Program-made: the position numbers and the translations under genes
Notes under the pieces: model-generated
The model's input: the letters and a program-made list of their open reading frames with translations, nothing else
What the model was told of the DNA's origin: nothing
Database searches by the model: none
NCBI RefSeq assembly: GCF_002196855.1
Contig: NZ_NIPW01000005.1
Location: 62,001 to 126,000, forward strand
Length of the DNA stretch: 64,000 bases
Direction: 5' to 3'
Source: Haematobacter genomosp. 1
GTDB taxonomy: Bacteria; Pseudomonadota; Alphaproteobacteria; Rhodobacterales; Rhodobacteraceae
In this document: in pieces, positions 36,974 through 45,479 of the stretch
Layout: every line of letters starts with the position of its first letter
Numbering within the stretch: the stretch's first letter is position 1

Positions 36974-38547
36974 AACCCTGTTCGACACGGGTGATGAACC
37001 TCGCGACCTTCGTCAGCCAGAACGCCCGCCGCGCGCCGGAAGACATCGCTATCGTCTGGCGCGAGAACGTCTGGACCTGGGCGGAGTTCGACGCCCGTAT
37101 CGATGCCATGGCGGCCGCGTTGCAAAGCTACGGCATCGCCAAGGGTGACCGTGTTCTCGTCCAGTCGCAGAACTGCAACCAGATGTTCGAAACGATGTTC
37201 GCCTGTTTCCGCATCGGTGCGATCTATGTTCCAACCAACTTCCGCCAGACCCCCGAGGAAGTCGCGTTTCTGGCGGAGAGTTCGGGGGCCAGGGCACTGA
37301 TATGCAATGCCACATTCCCGGAGCATGCGGCGGCCTGCACCGGCATGGGCCTGACAATCGCCATCGGGGATGCGGCTTTCGGCCCCTCCTACGACGCCAT
37401 CGTGGCGGATTTTCTGGGGAGAAAGCCGCAACCCGTGGCGGTGGACCGCGATGATCCTTGCTGGTTCTTCTTCACCTCTGGAACAACCGGAAGGCCCAAG
37501 GCGTCTGTGCTGACGCATGGTCAGATGGCTTTTGTGGTGACCAACCATCTGGCTGACCTGATGCCGGGTTTGACGCCCGAGGACGCGTCTCTGGTGGTGG
37601 CGCCGCTGAGCCATGGCGCGGGTGTGCATCAGCTCACCCAGGTGGCGCGGGGCGTCAAGACGGTGCTCATGCCCTCCGAGCGTTTCGATGTGGCGACTGC
37701 GTGGGATCTGGTTGAGCGCTGGCATATCTCCACGATCTTCACCGTTCCCACTATCCTGAAACTGATGGTGGAGCATGAGAGTGTCGGGCGTTTCGATCAC
37801 CGATCCCTCCGCTACGTGATCTATGCGGGCGCGCCCATGTATCGTGAGGATCAGAAGCGTGCATTGGCCGCTCTTGGTCCCGTGCTTGTGCAATACTTCG
37901 GTCTGGGCGAAGTGACCGGCGCGATCACCGTGCTCCCCAATCGGCTGCATGCGGCGGAGGACGGGCCGGATGTTCGTCTTGCCACCTGCGGATTTGAACG
38001 GACCGGGATGGAGTTGCAGATACAGGGCGACGACGGCCGGCCGCTTCAGCCCTTCGAGACGGGAGAGATCTGCGTGATCGGACCCGCCGTATTCGCGGGT
38101 TACTGGGAAAATCCGGAGGCGAACGCCAAGTCGTTTCGGGACGGGTGGTTCAGGACCGGCGACCTCGGCCATGTCGATGAGGAGGGGTTCCTCTACATCA
38201 CCGGGCGCGCTTCGGACATGTATATTTCCGGCGGCTCCAACGTCTATCCGCGTGAGATCGAGGAGAAGCTTCTCACCCATCCGGCGGTAAGGGAAGTGGC
38301 GGTTCTGGGTCTGCCGGATCCGCTTTGGGGGGAGGTTGGCGTTGCGGTCTGCGTGGTTGATGCGACGGTGACGGAGGCAGAGCTTTCCGCCCATCTCGAC
38401 GGGCGAATAGCGCGCTACAAGATGCCCAAGCGCTTCCTGTTCTGGGACGAGCTACCGAAATCCGCCTATGGCAAGATCACCAAGAAGCTGGTGCGGGAGG
38501 AGATCGAGCGCCGGGGCATGCCAGAGCTGGAAAGGCACCTGGCATGA
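36970..38547 (+). CDS. Acyl-CoA synthetase (AMP-forming)
   Basis: Encodes 525 residues. The P-loop-like FFFTSGTTGRPKASVLTHGQ (about 162-181), the adenylate-binding VQYFGLGEVTGAI, DGWFRTGDLGHVDEEGFLYI with the ATP-binding Asp, GRASDMYISGGSNVYPREIE, and the C-terminal catalytic Lys in SAYGKITKK are all present. It makes acyl-CoA from a free carboxylic acid, probably the one imported by the TRAP system. The ATG at 36970 overlaps the thiolase stop; MNLATF at 36994 is an alternative start. The closest general class is medium-chain/fatty or aryl acid ligases, but specificity cannot be read. Confidence 0.9.
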   Translation: MKPCSTRVMNLATFVSQNARRAPEDIAIVWRENVWTWAEFDARIDAMAAALQSYGIAKGDRVLVQSQNCNQMFETMFACFRIGAIYVPTNFRQTPEEVAFLAESSGARALICNATFPEHAAACTGMGLTIAIGDAAFGPSYDAIVADFLGRKPQPVAVDRDDPCWFFFTSGTTGRPKASVLTHGQMAFVVTNHLADLMPGLTPEDASLVVAPLSHGAGVHQLTQVARGVKTVLMPSERFDVATAWDLVERWHISTIFTVPTILKLMVEHESVGRFDHRSLRYVIYAGAPMYREDQKRALAALGPVLVQYFGLGEVTGAITVLPNRLHAAEDGPDVRLATCGFERTGMELQIQGDDGRPLQPFETGEICVIGPAVFAGYWENPEANAKSFRDGWFRTGDLGHVDEEGFLYITGRASDMYISGGSNVYPREIEEKLLTHPAVREVAVLGLPDPLWGEVGVAVCVVDATVTEAELSAHLDGRIARYKMPKRFLFWDELPKSAYGKITKKLVREEIERRGMPELERHLA

Positions 38548-39386
38548 CAGCGCTTCGCCAGGGGCTGCGACATCCCGGCCCCCCCGCGGCTGATCGACGG
38601 CAGGCTGTCCCGACCCGGCTTCAGCCGCTGGAGGGCGATCTGGTGGCGGGCCGCGTTCTGATGGACGAAGTCGCGCGCATCTTCGACGACGCAGGCTGCA
38701 TGGGCGGGGTCATGTGGCTTGACGGAGTAACGGCGGACCCGTTCCGCTACGTCCTGCCCGCACTTTCCACCGACGGGGTTCACGCGGCCTATTACAGCAA
38801 GACCCATGCACCTTCCGGGCGGGTCACGCTTGGCTCCTGCGTGGCCGTTGTCGGTTGGCGGGATGGTGCCCGGTTTCTTCACTGCCACGGTGAATGGCAG
38901 ATGGAGGACGGCGCGGTCGCGATGGGACATCTGCTGCCGCTCGAAAGTCGGGTTGCGAAGCCGGTCAGCGTTCGTGGCTTGGGCGCGCCCGCGGCCTGGT
39001 TCGAGGCACTGCCGGATGAGGAGACGAATTTCACACTCTTTTCGGCTGCAGGAGGCGGTAACGGAGGCTCAATCCTGCTCCGTCTTCGCCCCGGCGAGGA
39101 CGTGGTGACGGCAATTGAACAGGTCGCGGCAACGCACGGTCTGAGTCGCGGTCGTGTCCATGGGATCGGGTCCATCTGCGATCCGGTCTTCACTGATGGC
39201 AGGCAGGTGGACTGTGTTGCAACCGAAGTCCGTATCGATGCGGGTGATATCGTGGACGGCGTCTGCATGCTTACTGTGTCTCTTGTCGATGTCGAGGGGC
39301 GCGTCCACTCCGGAAAGCTCACCAAAGGTGAGAATATCGTCGGAGTAACCTTTGAAATATTGGTAGAAAACTTGGAGGATCAATGA
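38544..39386 (+). CDS. Tandem PPC (DUF296)-like domain protein
   Basis: Encodes 280 residues. The second half carries the PPC/DUF296 pattern: GEDVVTAIEQVAATHGLSRGRVHGIGSI and VSLVDVEGRVHSGKLTKGENIVGVTFEI, with the conserved histidines expected to hold a metal. The first half has a matching but diverged copy with FLHCHGEW and GHLLPLESRV. PPC domains occur as small trimeric proteins in bacteria and in plant AT-hook proteins; no enzymatic role is firmly established. It overlaps the ligase upstream and the SDR downstream, each by ATGA, so it is an integral part of this catabolic unit. Confidence 0.75.
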   Translation: MTALRQGLRHPGPPAADRRQAVPTRLQPLEGDLVAGRVLMDEVARIFDDAGCMGGVMWLDGVTADPFRYVLPALSTDGVHAAYYSKTHAPSGRVTLGSCVAVVGWRDGARFLHCHGEWQMEDGAVAMGHLLPLESRVAKPVSVRGLGAPAAWFEALPDEETNFTLFSAAGGGNGGSILLRLRPGEDVVTAIEQVAATHGLSRGRVHGIGSICDPVFTDGRQVDCVATEVRIDAGDIVDGVCMLTVSLVDVEGRVHSGKLTKGENIVGVTFEILVENLEDQ

Positions 39387-40174
39387 AAGACGCTATCCCG
39401 GAAAAGGGCACGGTTCTGGTCACCGGCGGGGCATCCGGCATTGGTCTTTCGGTCGTGGATGCAGCGTTGGCGGAGAATTGGGGGGTCGTGGCGATCGACC
39501 TGCCCGGTGAACCGCTCGACCGTCTTGCGGCCAGGCTGGACAATACGCGGGCGCGTGCAGTCGCGCTCGACGTGGCTGATGAGGGCCGCGTGGTGGAAAC
39601 CGTTGCGCAGCTGGAAGATGAACTGGGCCCCATCACCGGACTGGTCAATTCGGCGGGTATCGCGCGGGACGTGGCGGTCATGCAGACCGATCCGGGGCTG
39701 TTCCGCCGTATACTCGACGTGAACGTGGTCGGATCCTTCCTGATGGCACGGGAGGCTGCGCGGGTCATGCGGGGGCGGGGCGGCGCCATTGTGAACGTGG
39801 CCTCCGTCTCCGGTATAAAGGGGAATGAGGGGCGGGTGGCCTACGGCGCGTCCAAGGGAGCTGTCATCACCATGAGCAGGGTGATGGCGGTTGAACTTGC
39901 GCCGCTTGGCATCCGGGTGAACGTGATCGCGCCCGGCCCCATCGAAACGCCCATGGTCCGCGAGGTGCACACGCCGGAGGTCAGGGAGACATGGATGTCC
40001 ACTGTTCCCATGCGGCGCTATGGTGCGCCTGAGGACATCGCGCAGGTGGCGCTGTTTCTTCTGGATGCCAGCCGTTCGGGTTATGTTACGGGGCAGACGC
40101 TCGCCGTCGATGGCGGCTTCACGATCGCGGGGATCATGAGCGGCACGGCTGCGGAGGCCAACGCCGCGGTTTGA
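39383..40174 (+). CDS. Short-chain dehydrogenase/reductase (SDR), FabG-like
   Basis: Encodes 263 residues. TGGASGIG binds the cofactor, NSAGIA follows, the Ser is in NVASVSGIKG, and YGASKGAV gives the Tyr-x3-Lys. VAIDLPGEP after beta-2 has an acidic residue, suggesting NAD(H). It ends with the classical SGYVTGQTLAVDGG. It most likely oxidises a 3-hydroxyacyl-CoA or a related alcohol in the same pathway as the thiolase. It overlaps the DUF296 gene by ATGA and ends the operon; a hairpin follows five bases later. Confidence 0.9.
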   Translation: MKDAIPEKGTVLVTGGASGIGLSVVDAALAENWGVVAIDLPGEPLDRLAARLDNTRARAVALDVADEGRVVETVAQLEDELGPITGLVNSAGIARDVAVMQTDPGLFRRILDVNVVGSFLMAREAARVMRGRGGAIVNVASVSGIKGNEGRVAYGASKGAVITMSRVMAVELAPLGIRVNVIAPGPIETPMVREVHTPEVRETWMSTVPMRRYGAPEDIAQVALFLLDASRSGYVTGQTLAVDGGFTIAGIMSGTAAEANAAV

Positions 40175-40178
40175 CAGT

Positions 40179-40201
40179 GCGGGGTGGATTGCCCACCCCG
40201 C
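40179..40201. terminator. Hairpin at the end of the TRAP/CoA operon
   Basis: GCGGGGTGG (40179-40187) and CCACCCCGC (40193-40201) form a perfect 9-bp stem with a five-base loop, directly after the SDR stop and nine bases before the convergent DUF2076 stop. No T-tract follows, so it may terminate weakly or protect the 3' ends. Confidence 0.6.
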
Positions 40202-40209
40202 GGGAGAGA

Positions 40210-40734
40210 TCAGAACTCCTCCCAGTCTCCGCCGTCGTCAAACCCCATGTCCGCTGGCTCTTCAGGGCTTTCGCCTGCCTCTGCAGAGCCTGCGAACATG
40301 CCGCCTATGGCATTGGCAAGCATCATGCCGCCCGCGACGCCCATTGCTGTCTGCGCCGCACCGCCCAGAAAGCCGCCGCTCCGGCCGGGTTGTGCCATGC
40401 CCGGCGCCGGCTGACCGAGGGATTGGCCGACCGGCTGACGGGGCCGAGGCGCAGCCCCGGGGCCGCCCAGAAGACGCGAGAGAAAACCGCCCTGACCGCC
40501 TTGCCGCGCCGCATGGACCTGCGCTTCCAGATCGGCAATCCGTGCCTCCGCAGCGTTCAGGGCCTGCTCCTGCACGACAACCGTCTGGGCCAGATAATAG
40601 GGTGCGCCGGGCTGACGGGCGACCTGCTGCGCAATGAAGGCTTCCGCCTCTCCGTCACGCTGGGGGGATTGACGCTCTACATCCGCGAGCTTGCCGAAAA
40701 GGCCCGCGATCGCCTGTTTGTCGTTGTGATCCAT
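40210..40734 (-). CDS. DUF2076 domain protein
   Basis: Encodes 174 residues. The N-terminal half is helical (DKQAIAGLFGKLADVERQSPQRDGEAEAFIAQQV and a coiled-coil-like ALNAAEARIADLEAQVHAA). A Pro/Gln/Gly-rich linker leads to a hydrophobic glycine-rich helix (GGAAQTAMGVAGGMMLANAIGG), and the C-terminus is acidic and ends in DWEEF. This is the layout of DUF2076 proteins in alphaproteobacteria; the function is unknown. It follows the Bax-inhibitor-1 gene by 20 bases on the same strand. Confidence 0.85.
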   Translation of the reverse strand: MDHNDKQAIAGLFGKLADVERQSPQRDGEAEAFIAQQVARQPGAPYYLAQTVVVQEQALNAAEARIADLEAQVHAARQGGQGGFLSRLLGGPGAAPRPRQPVGQSLGQPAPGMAQPGRSGGFLGGAAQTAMGVAGGMMLANAIGGMFAGSAEAGESPEEPADMGFDDGGDWEEF

Positions 40735-40754
40735 GAGAGCCGATGTCCTTTCGG

Positions 40755-41480
40755 TTATTCCTCCCGCTCGCCGGTAAGGCTCAGCAGGAGCTGGAAGATG
40801 TTGACGAAGTTCAGATAAAGCGACAGCGCACCCATCACGGCCAGTTTGCCCTGCGTTTCGCTGTCATGATGCTCGGAGTATTGAAGCTTGATGTTCTGCG
40901 TGTCCCAGGCGGTCAGCCCGACAAACACAATGATGCCGATGACGGAGACCGCGAACTGCAGGGCCGAGGAACCAAGGAAGATATTGATGACGCTGGCGAG
41001 AACCACGCCGATCAGGCCCATGAACAGGAAGCTGCCCATTTTGGTCAGGTCGCGCCGGGTCGTGTAGCCGTAGAGGCTCATCGCCCCGAACATGGCCGCC
41101 GCACCAAAGAACGCGCGCCCGATCGATACGCCGGTAAACACGAGGAATACGGAGGCGAGCGACAGTCCCATGACCGCACAGAAGGCCCAGAACAGCGTCT
41201 GCGCCGTGCTCGCGCTGATGGCCTCGATGCGGAAGGAAAAAAAGAAGATGAACGCCAGCGGCGCAAACATCACCACCCATTTCAAGGGGGTGGAGAAGAT
41301 GGGAACATAGAGCGCCGGCACGGAGGCCACCAGCATTGCCACCGCCGCGGTAAGCACGAGCCCGATGCCCATGTAGTTGTAAACGCGCAGCATATGCGCG
41401 CGCAGACCCGCGTCGAAGGCAGCAGGGTTTGCCGCCGCGGGCGCGAAGCCGGCGCTCCGCCCGCGATAACTGTCGTTCAT
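40755..41480 (-). CDS. Bax inhibitor-1 family (YccA/YbhL-like) membrane protein
   Basis: Encodes 241 residues with seven predicted membrane segments. RAHMLRVYNYMGIGLVLTAAVA at the N-terminus, the central MGLSLASVFLVFTGVSIGRAF, and the terminal SLYLNFVNIFQLLLSLTG are the standard landmarks of bacterial Bax-inhibitor-1/YccA proteins, some of which act as pH-dependent calcium leak channels or modulate FtsH. The ATG at 41480 has AGGAGTATCCC upstream. The larger frame through the anti-sigma gene is rejected. Confidence 0.93.
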   Translation of the reverse strand: MNDSYRGRSAGFAPAAANPAAFDAGLRAHMLRVYNYMGIGLVLTAAVAMLVASVPALYVPIFSTPLKWVVMFAPLAFIFFFSFRIEAISASTAQTLFWAFCAVMGLSLASVFLVFTGVSIGRAFFGAAAMFGAMSLYGYTTRRDLTKMGSFLFMGLIGVVLASVINIFLGSSALQFAVSVIGIIVFVGLTAWDTQNIKLQYSEHHDSETQGKLAVMGALSLYLNFVNIFQLLLSLTGEREE

Positions 41481-41496
41481 GGGATACTCCTGTTGG

Positions 41497-42249
41497 TCAA
41501 TAGAGGGTTCTGGACAGCCGCTCCGCTGCGACACGCAGCCGTTCGGTATCCGTTTCGGCGAGCAGGACATGCGCCGTCTCGCCGATCTGGAACCAGACGA
41601 TGGCGATGCCGCCCCGCTGCTCGGACGCTGGCAGAGTGACGGCAAAGCCACCCGGGCGCGCGGCGAAGACATGGAGGCGACCCATGTCTTCGGTGTCGAA
41701 GGTGATCTCCACGCCCGGTCCCTGCGGGGAGGGAAAGATCTGCGCGTCCCGGAGGGTCCAGCCGCTGTCGTAGAGCGGCAGGATGATGCCGGTGGCGGCG
41801 CGGATTTCCCCCCGATCCATGTGCTGGAACGGCGGTTGTGACGGCATGGAAAAGCGCAGGTTGCCCGCATCGCGTGCCGCAAGGGCAGCTTCCACGACGG
41901 CCGGCGGCGGGACAGAGGCCGACAGGGGGCGGATCCCCGTATGCGCCACCCAACCCGCAACCATCAGCGCGCAGGCCGGCAGGAGGCGCAGCGCCCGGCG
42001 AAGATGGCGATCACGGGCGATACCCCGCGCGAGCTTCCCTGCGGCCCGGCCCGTCCTGCGGTTTCCGGCAGCCGGTACGGCCGTTGCGAGGCGAAGCTCG
42101 TCGCGGATGCGCAAATCGGCCATCACCCGCGCGGCGGCATCCGGGCGCGCTGCGAGCCACTGCTCCACCCGCGCGCGTTGCCAAAGGTCGAGCTGGTCAT
42201 CCACATAGGCGTCGAGATCGATCTCCGTTACCTGATCAGCCGCGGCCAT
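41497..42249 (-). CDS. Membrane-anchored anti-sigma factor
   Basis: Encodes 250 residues. The N-terminus VTEIDLDAYVDDQLDLWQRARVEQWLAARPD is the helical anti-sigma domain typical of ECF partners. It has no HxxxCxxC zinc motif. One transmembrane helix (LLPACALMVAGWVAHTGI, about 97-114) separates it from a periplasmic beta-rich domain. The start overlaps the sigma factor stop by 14 bases, so the pair is translationally coupled. Release of the sigma factor probably follows an envelope or redox signal, but the stimulus cannot be read. Confidence 0.85.
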   Translation of the reverse strand: MAAADQVTEIDLDAYVDDQLDLWQRARVEQWLAARPDAAARVMADLRIRDELRLATAVPAAGNRRTGRAAGKLARGIARDRHLRRALRLLPACALMVAGWVAHTGIRPLSASVPPPAVVEAALAARDAGNLRFSMPSQPPFQHMDRGEIRAATGIILPLYDSGWTLRDAQIFPSPQGPGVEITFDTEDMGRLHVFAARPGGFAVTLPASEQRGGIAIVWFQIGETAHVLLAETDTERLRVAAERLSRTLY

Positions 42250-42763
42250 TGCGCCCTCCGACAACCTGAAGTGCCGGCCGCGCGGGCCCTTCCTCGAATT
42301 CCCGCAGTCGCGCGCGGGCGCGGGAAATGCGCGACATGATGGTGCCGATCGGAACCCCCGCGACGTCGGCGGCCTCCGCATAGGTGAGCCCCTCAATCGC
42401 GACGAGGTGCAGTGCTTCGCGCTGGTCCTGCGGAAGATCGAGAAAGGCCGTGCGGATCTGTGACAGGCGGACGACGGCTTCCTGCGGTGCCTCGGCGCTT
42501 TGCGGGGCGGCAAGACTGGTTGCCACGATCCGCCGCGCCTCCGCCGTCCGGCTGCGGTAGCGGTCGACGAAGACGTTGTGCAGGATGCCGAACAGCCAAC
42601 CGCGGATATTGCCGCCTGCCCGGAGCGTGCCGCGTGCCTCATGCCCTCTCAACAGGGCCTCCTGCACGAGGTCTTCGGCCTCTCCCTCATCGCGGGAAAG
42701 GGTCAGGGCATAGCGGCGGAGCGCGGGGAGATCGTCAAGGATCGGGTCGGTCTTGCGGGTCAT
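42236..42763 (-). CDS. ECF-family RNA polymerase sigma factor
   Basis: Encodes 175 residues with regions sigma-2 (LRRYALTLSRDEGEAEDLVQEALLRGHEARGTL, IRGWLFGILHNVFVDRYR) and sigma-4 (FLDLPQDQREALHLVAIEGLTYAEAADVAGVPIGTIMSRISRARARLRE) joined by a short linker. It is followed by an overlapping anti-sigma gene. Upstream, a GGAAT-N17-CGTAT pair resembles ECF promoters and suggests autoregulation. The regulon is unknown. Confidence 0.93.
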   Translation of the reverse strand: MTRKTDPILDDLPALRRYALTLSRDEGEAEDLVQEALLRGHEARGTLRAGGNIRGWLFGILHNVFVDRYRSRTAEARRIVATSLAAPQSAEAPQEAVVRLSQIRTAFLDLPQDQREALHLVAIEGLTYAEAADVAGVPIGTIMSRISRARARLREFEEGPARPALQVVGGRNGRG

Positions 42764-42773
42764 CGTGCTCCAT

Positions 42774-42800
42774 ATACGGAGTCACGGTGCGAAACATTCC
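42774..42800 (-). promoter_or_regulatory. Candidate ECF-type promoter of the sigma factor gene
   Basis: On the minus strand GGAAT (42800-42796) is separated by 17 bases from CGTAT (42778-42774). This resembles GGAAC-N16/17-CGTT ECF promoters. It lies very close to the start codon (42763), which would give a very short leader that truncates the GGAG ribosome-binding site; the match is therefore tentative. Confidence 0.3.
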
Positions 42801-42838
42801 CTGCTCAGGGGCTGACAAACTGTCGCAGGCCGCGCCGG

Positions 42839-43264
42839 TCAGACAGCGACGGACTGCAGATAGGCCAGCGCCGCTTCCGAAATCGGGCGGGACCGGCGCG
42901 TTTCTTCATCCATCAACACCAGAACGGAAATGCCGGTCGCCACACAGCGTCCATTGTGAAAGATCGCCTGCCGGAGCGTGAGCGAACTCCGCCCGACACG
43001 TGCCACGGACGTGCCGATCTGCACCTCTCCGGGCCAGCGCAGTTCCGCCCGGAAGTCCAGTTCCAGCCGCGCAATGACGTAGGAGGCGCCATTCTCACGC
43101 AGGGGAGAGGCGGCATCGAACAGCAGCTCCACGCGCCCCGTCTCCAGAAGCGTGGAGAACACCGCGTTGTTGACATGGCCCTGCCGGTCCGTGTCGCCGT
43201 AGCGCAGCTTGTCGCGGCTGAGCAGCTGGAAATCCTCTGGCGCGGGCTCGGGGGTCTGTGTCAT
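42839..43264 (-). CDS. Acyl-CoA thioesterase, 4HBT hot-dog family
   Basis: Encodes 141 residues. The signature RYGDTDRQGHVNNAVFSTLLETGR contains the catalytic-type Asp and the conserved HVNN of 4-hydroxybenzoyl-CoA thioesterase-like proteins. The ATG at 43264 with GGAG eight bases upstream gives a normal length; the upstream frame of 37 codons is not conserved-looking. It hydrolyses acyl-CoA thioesters in the cytoplasm; chain specificity unknown. It stands alone, divergent from the esterase gene. Confidence 0.9.
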   Translation of the reverse strand: MTQTPEPAPEDFQLLSRDKLRYGDTDRQGHVNNAVFSTLLETGRVELLFDAASPLRENGASYVIARLELDFRAELRWPGEVQIGTSVARVGRSSLTLRQAIFHNGRCVATGISVLVLMDEETRRSRPISEAALAYLQSVAV

Positions 43265-43437
43265 TCTGCATCTCCGTGGGCGAGGCTGGCGGTTGTCAGC
43301 CGCCGGACGGTAGCGGCGGTCCTTCCCTTGTGCAAGCGGCGGAAGGCGCTCCAATGGCTTGCAATGGTTCGCCATTCCGGTCTAGACGATCCAGAGCCAG
43401 CCGTCGCCAGCCAATGTTCTGCGCTTGTGGAGCCGCG

Positions 43438-44316
43438 ATGACCCTGACCAGGCGCCAGTTGATGATGACACCCCTCGCTTTTGGTCTTGGTGCCATGGCG
43501 TCTTCTGCCTCAGCCGAGGCTGCGCCATTTTCAGACACATCGGTCGATGCTTCCCACGCCAGTCACGATTTTTCCCGGTTGGAGATTTCCACCGCGGCGG
43601 GTGCCTACTGGCTCTTTCTCTTCACTCCACGGGGAGAGCCGCCGCCAAAGGGGTGGAGATCCCTCTGGATGCTCGATGGAAATTCGGTCTTCGACCGCCT
43701 GTCGCCTGAGTTGCTTGCGGCCCATCCCGATGTTGCAGTCATCGCTGTGGGCTATCCCGCGAGGGAGGGGGTGGACCTGCGGCGCAGAACCCTCGATTAT
43801 ACGCCTGCGACCGCCGGTTCCAATGTCGATCCTCGTCACCCCGACCGGCAGACTGGCGGCGATGCGTCTTTCCGTACGGCGTTGACCGGCCCGCTCCGGC
43901 AGGCGGTGGAGGAGCGGATGCCCCTCGACCCTGCGCGGCGCACGCTTTGGGGGCACTCCTACGGCGGGCTATTTACGATCTCGACCCTGTTCGCGTCACC
44001 GGAAAGCTTCCGCTGTTGGGTGCCCGTCAGCCCCTCGACAGGGTTCGGTGAAGGGGCGCTCTTTGTGGCGGAGCGGACAGCGCGTCGGGTGCCGGGCGGT
44101 ATCGCACCGGTCCATATCCTGCTGGGAGACCGGGAGCGCAGGCGCAATAGCTCCGCGGCTTCCACGCCCGCTCCCTCTCCGCAGACAATGGCCCTTGTAG
44201 AGCGGTTGGGCGAACGACCGGACCTGGCCGTCCGCGTGACCGTGCTTGAGGGTCTGGGACACGGCGCGACCTTTGCCGCTTCGTTTCCGGCTGCCTTTGC
44301 CGCCGGGGCGGTTTAG
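43438..44316 (+). CDS. Exported alpha/beta-hydrolase esterase (siderophore-esterase-like)
   Basis: Encodes 292 residues. A twin-arginine-type signal (TLTRRQLMMTPLAFGLG) indicates export to the periplasm. The nucleophile is Ser174 in LWGHSYGGLFT and a likely catalytic His lies in LEGLGHGAT near the C-terminus. The fold pattern (WRSLWMLDGNSVFD, VGYPA, RTLDYTP) matches the IroE/YbbA-type alpha/beta hydrolases, some of which cleave ferric siderophore esters. No siderophore receptor or iron transporter is nearby, so that role is only a family-level suggestion. The stop overlaps the convergent pdxY stop. Confidence 0.82.
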   Translation: MTLTRRQLMMTPLAFGLGAMASSASAEAAPFSDTSVDASHASHDFSRLEISTAAGAYWLFLFTPRGEPPPKGWRSLWMLDGNSVFDRLSPELLAAHPDVAVIAVGYPAREGVDLRRRTLDYTPATAGSNVDPRHPDRQTGGDASFRTALTGPLRQAVEERMPLDPARRTLWGHSYGGLFTISTLFASPESFRCWVPVSPSTGFGEGALFVAERTARRVPGGIAPVHILLGDRERRRNSSAASTPAPSPQTMALVERLGERPDLAVRVTVLEGLGHGATFAASFPAAFAAGAV

Positions 44317-45134
44317 GGCGCGAAAGCCGGTCCGCCCTCGGATGGCGTCAGGCGCAGTTCCGCCTCGCCCGAGCGCCAGGTGAGGTCGATGGCTGCCAGA
44401 GTCGCGGCAACCGCCGCGCGAAGTGCGCCTTCGACGGGTTTTCCCAAGGCCAGATGTGCCGCAAACAGCCCGGCCAGAAGGTCTCCCGTTCCGCAGGGCC
44501 GGATGGGCAGGCGGGGCGTTGCGATCCGGGTAAGGTTTCCGTCCTGCCAGAGAACGGTCTCGAGCTGGTTCTGCCCCGTGTCGGTGAGCGTGCATCCCGT
44601 CGCCACGATGACCTGCGGCCCCCGCTTGGCAAGCGTCGCGCAGGCGGTACGAAGGTCGTCTTCGGTAGCGGTGTCGCAGCCGGAGAGGCGTTGAAGCTCG
44701 AACTGGTTCGGCGTGATGACATCTGCGCAGGGTAGCAGGCGCGTGGCCACGGTCTCTTCGATGCCCGGAGCGACGAAAACCTTGCCGTCATCGCCGAGCA
44801 CAGGGTCGCAGACATAGCGCAGCGCCGGATTGCGGGACCGGGCGCGTTCTATGAAATCCGCCACCGCCCCGGCATTGGCGGCGGAGCCGAGATAGCCCGA
44901 CAACACCACGGACGCTGTATCGACCAATCCGCGCTCCTCAACGCCACGCAGAAGGTCGGCCACCAGATCGGCGTCCAGCACCCGACCGCGGGTTGTGGGA
45001 TAGCGTGGATGGTTTGAGAGCAGAGTGGTCGGCACCGGCGCCACGCTCACGCCAGTGGCCAGCATCGGATACAGCGCGGCGCTGTTGCCGACATGACCAT
45101 GCACTACCTGGCTCTGGATCGAGATGACGTGCAT
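44313..45134 (-). CDS. pdxY: Pyridoxal kinase
   Basis: Encodes 273 residues of the ribokinase-like PdxY/PdxK family. The N-terminus ISIQSQVVHGHVGNSAALYPM is a family hallmark, YVCDPVLGDDGKVFVAPG follows, ITPNQFELQRLSG is the substrate motif, and RPCGTGDLLAGLFAAHL is the anion-hole region with the catalytic Asp. It phosphorylates pyridoxal to PLP (salvage). The ATG at 45134 has AGGAGG seven bases upstream. Its stop overlaps the esterase stop on the other strand by four bases. Confidence 0.92.
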   Translation of the reverse strand: MHVISIQSQVVHGHVGNSAALYPMLATGVSVAPVPTTLLSNHPRYPTTRGRVLDADLVADLLRGVEERGLVDTASVVLSGYLGSAANAGAVADFIERARSRNPALRYVCDPVLGDDGKVFVAPGIEETVATRLLPCADVITPNQFELQRLSGCDTATEDDLRTACATLAKRGPQVIVATGCTLTDTGQNQLETVLWQDGNLTRIATPRLPIRPCGTGDLLAGLFAAHLALGKPVEGALRAAVAATLAAIDLTWRSGEAELRLTPSEGGPAFAP

Positions 45135-45479
45135 CGGGCCTCCTGGCATGGAATTGGAGAATTGGCGTGTCCCCACGCCTGGCCTTCAATACTTGCCGCG
45201 CAGCGGGGAAGAAAGTGCAACATGCTCATCCCGGTAAATGGTTCACGCGCAAACTTCAGCGCAATGCCTCCTATCTCTGGCCAGTCCTTTCTTTTGACGC
45301 GGTCTTGGGATCTGATTCTGTCTGAGATGAGGGGTTGAGGGATACTCTGATTAATATGATGACAAATTCCGCAGATATATGCCTTATTAATGTGCAATAA
45401 TAAGAGGATTGAAAAGAATGTTGCAGAAGAAGAAGCGAACCAGTTGAACCAATGCGGCTATTGGTTCAAGAAGAACCAA
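45135..45479. other. 345-base divergent region between pdxY and the FadR-type gene
   Basis: No gene is seen. The right third (about 45330-45420) is strongly AT-rich and should contain the promoter of the FadR-ABC operon. The frame that would extend the regulator back to 45390 translates the operator array into an implausible polar sequence, so I treat it as non-coding. Confidence 0.6.
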
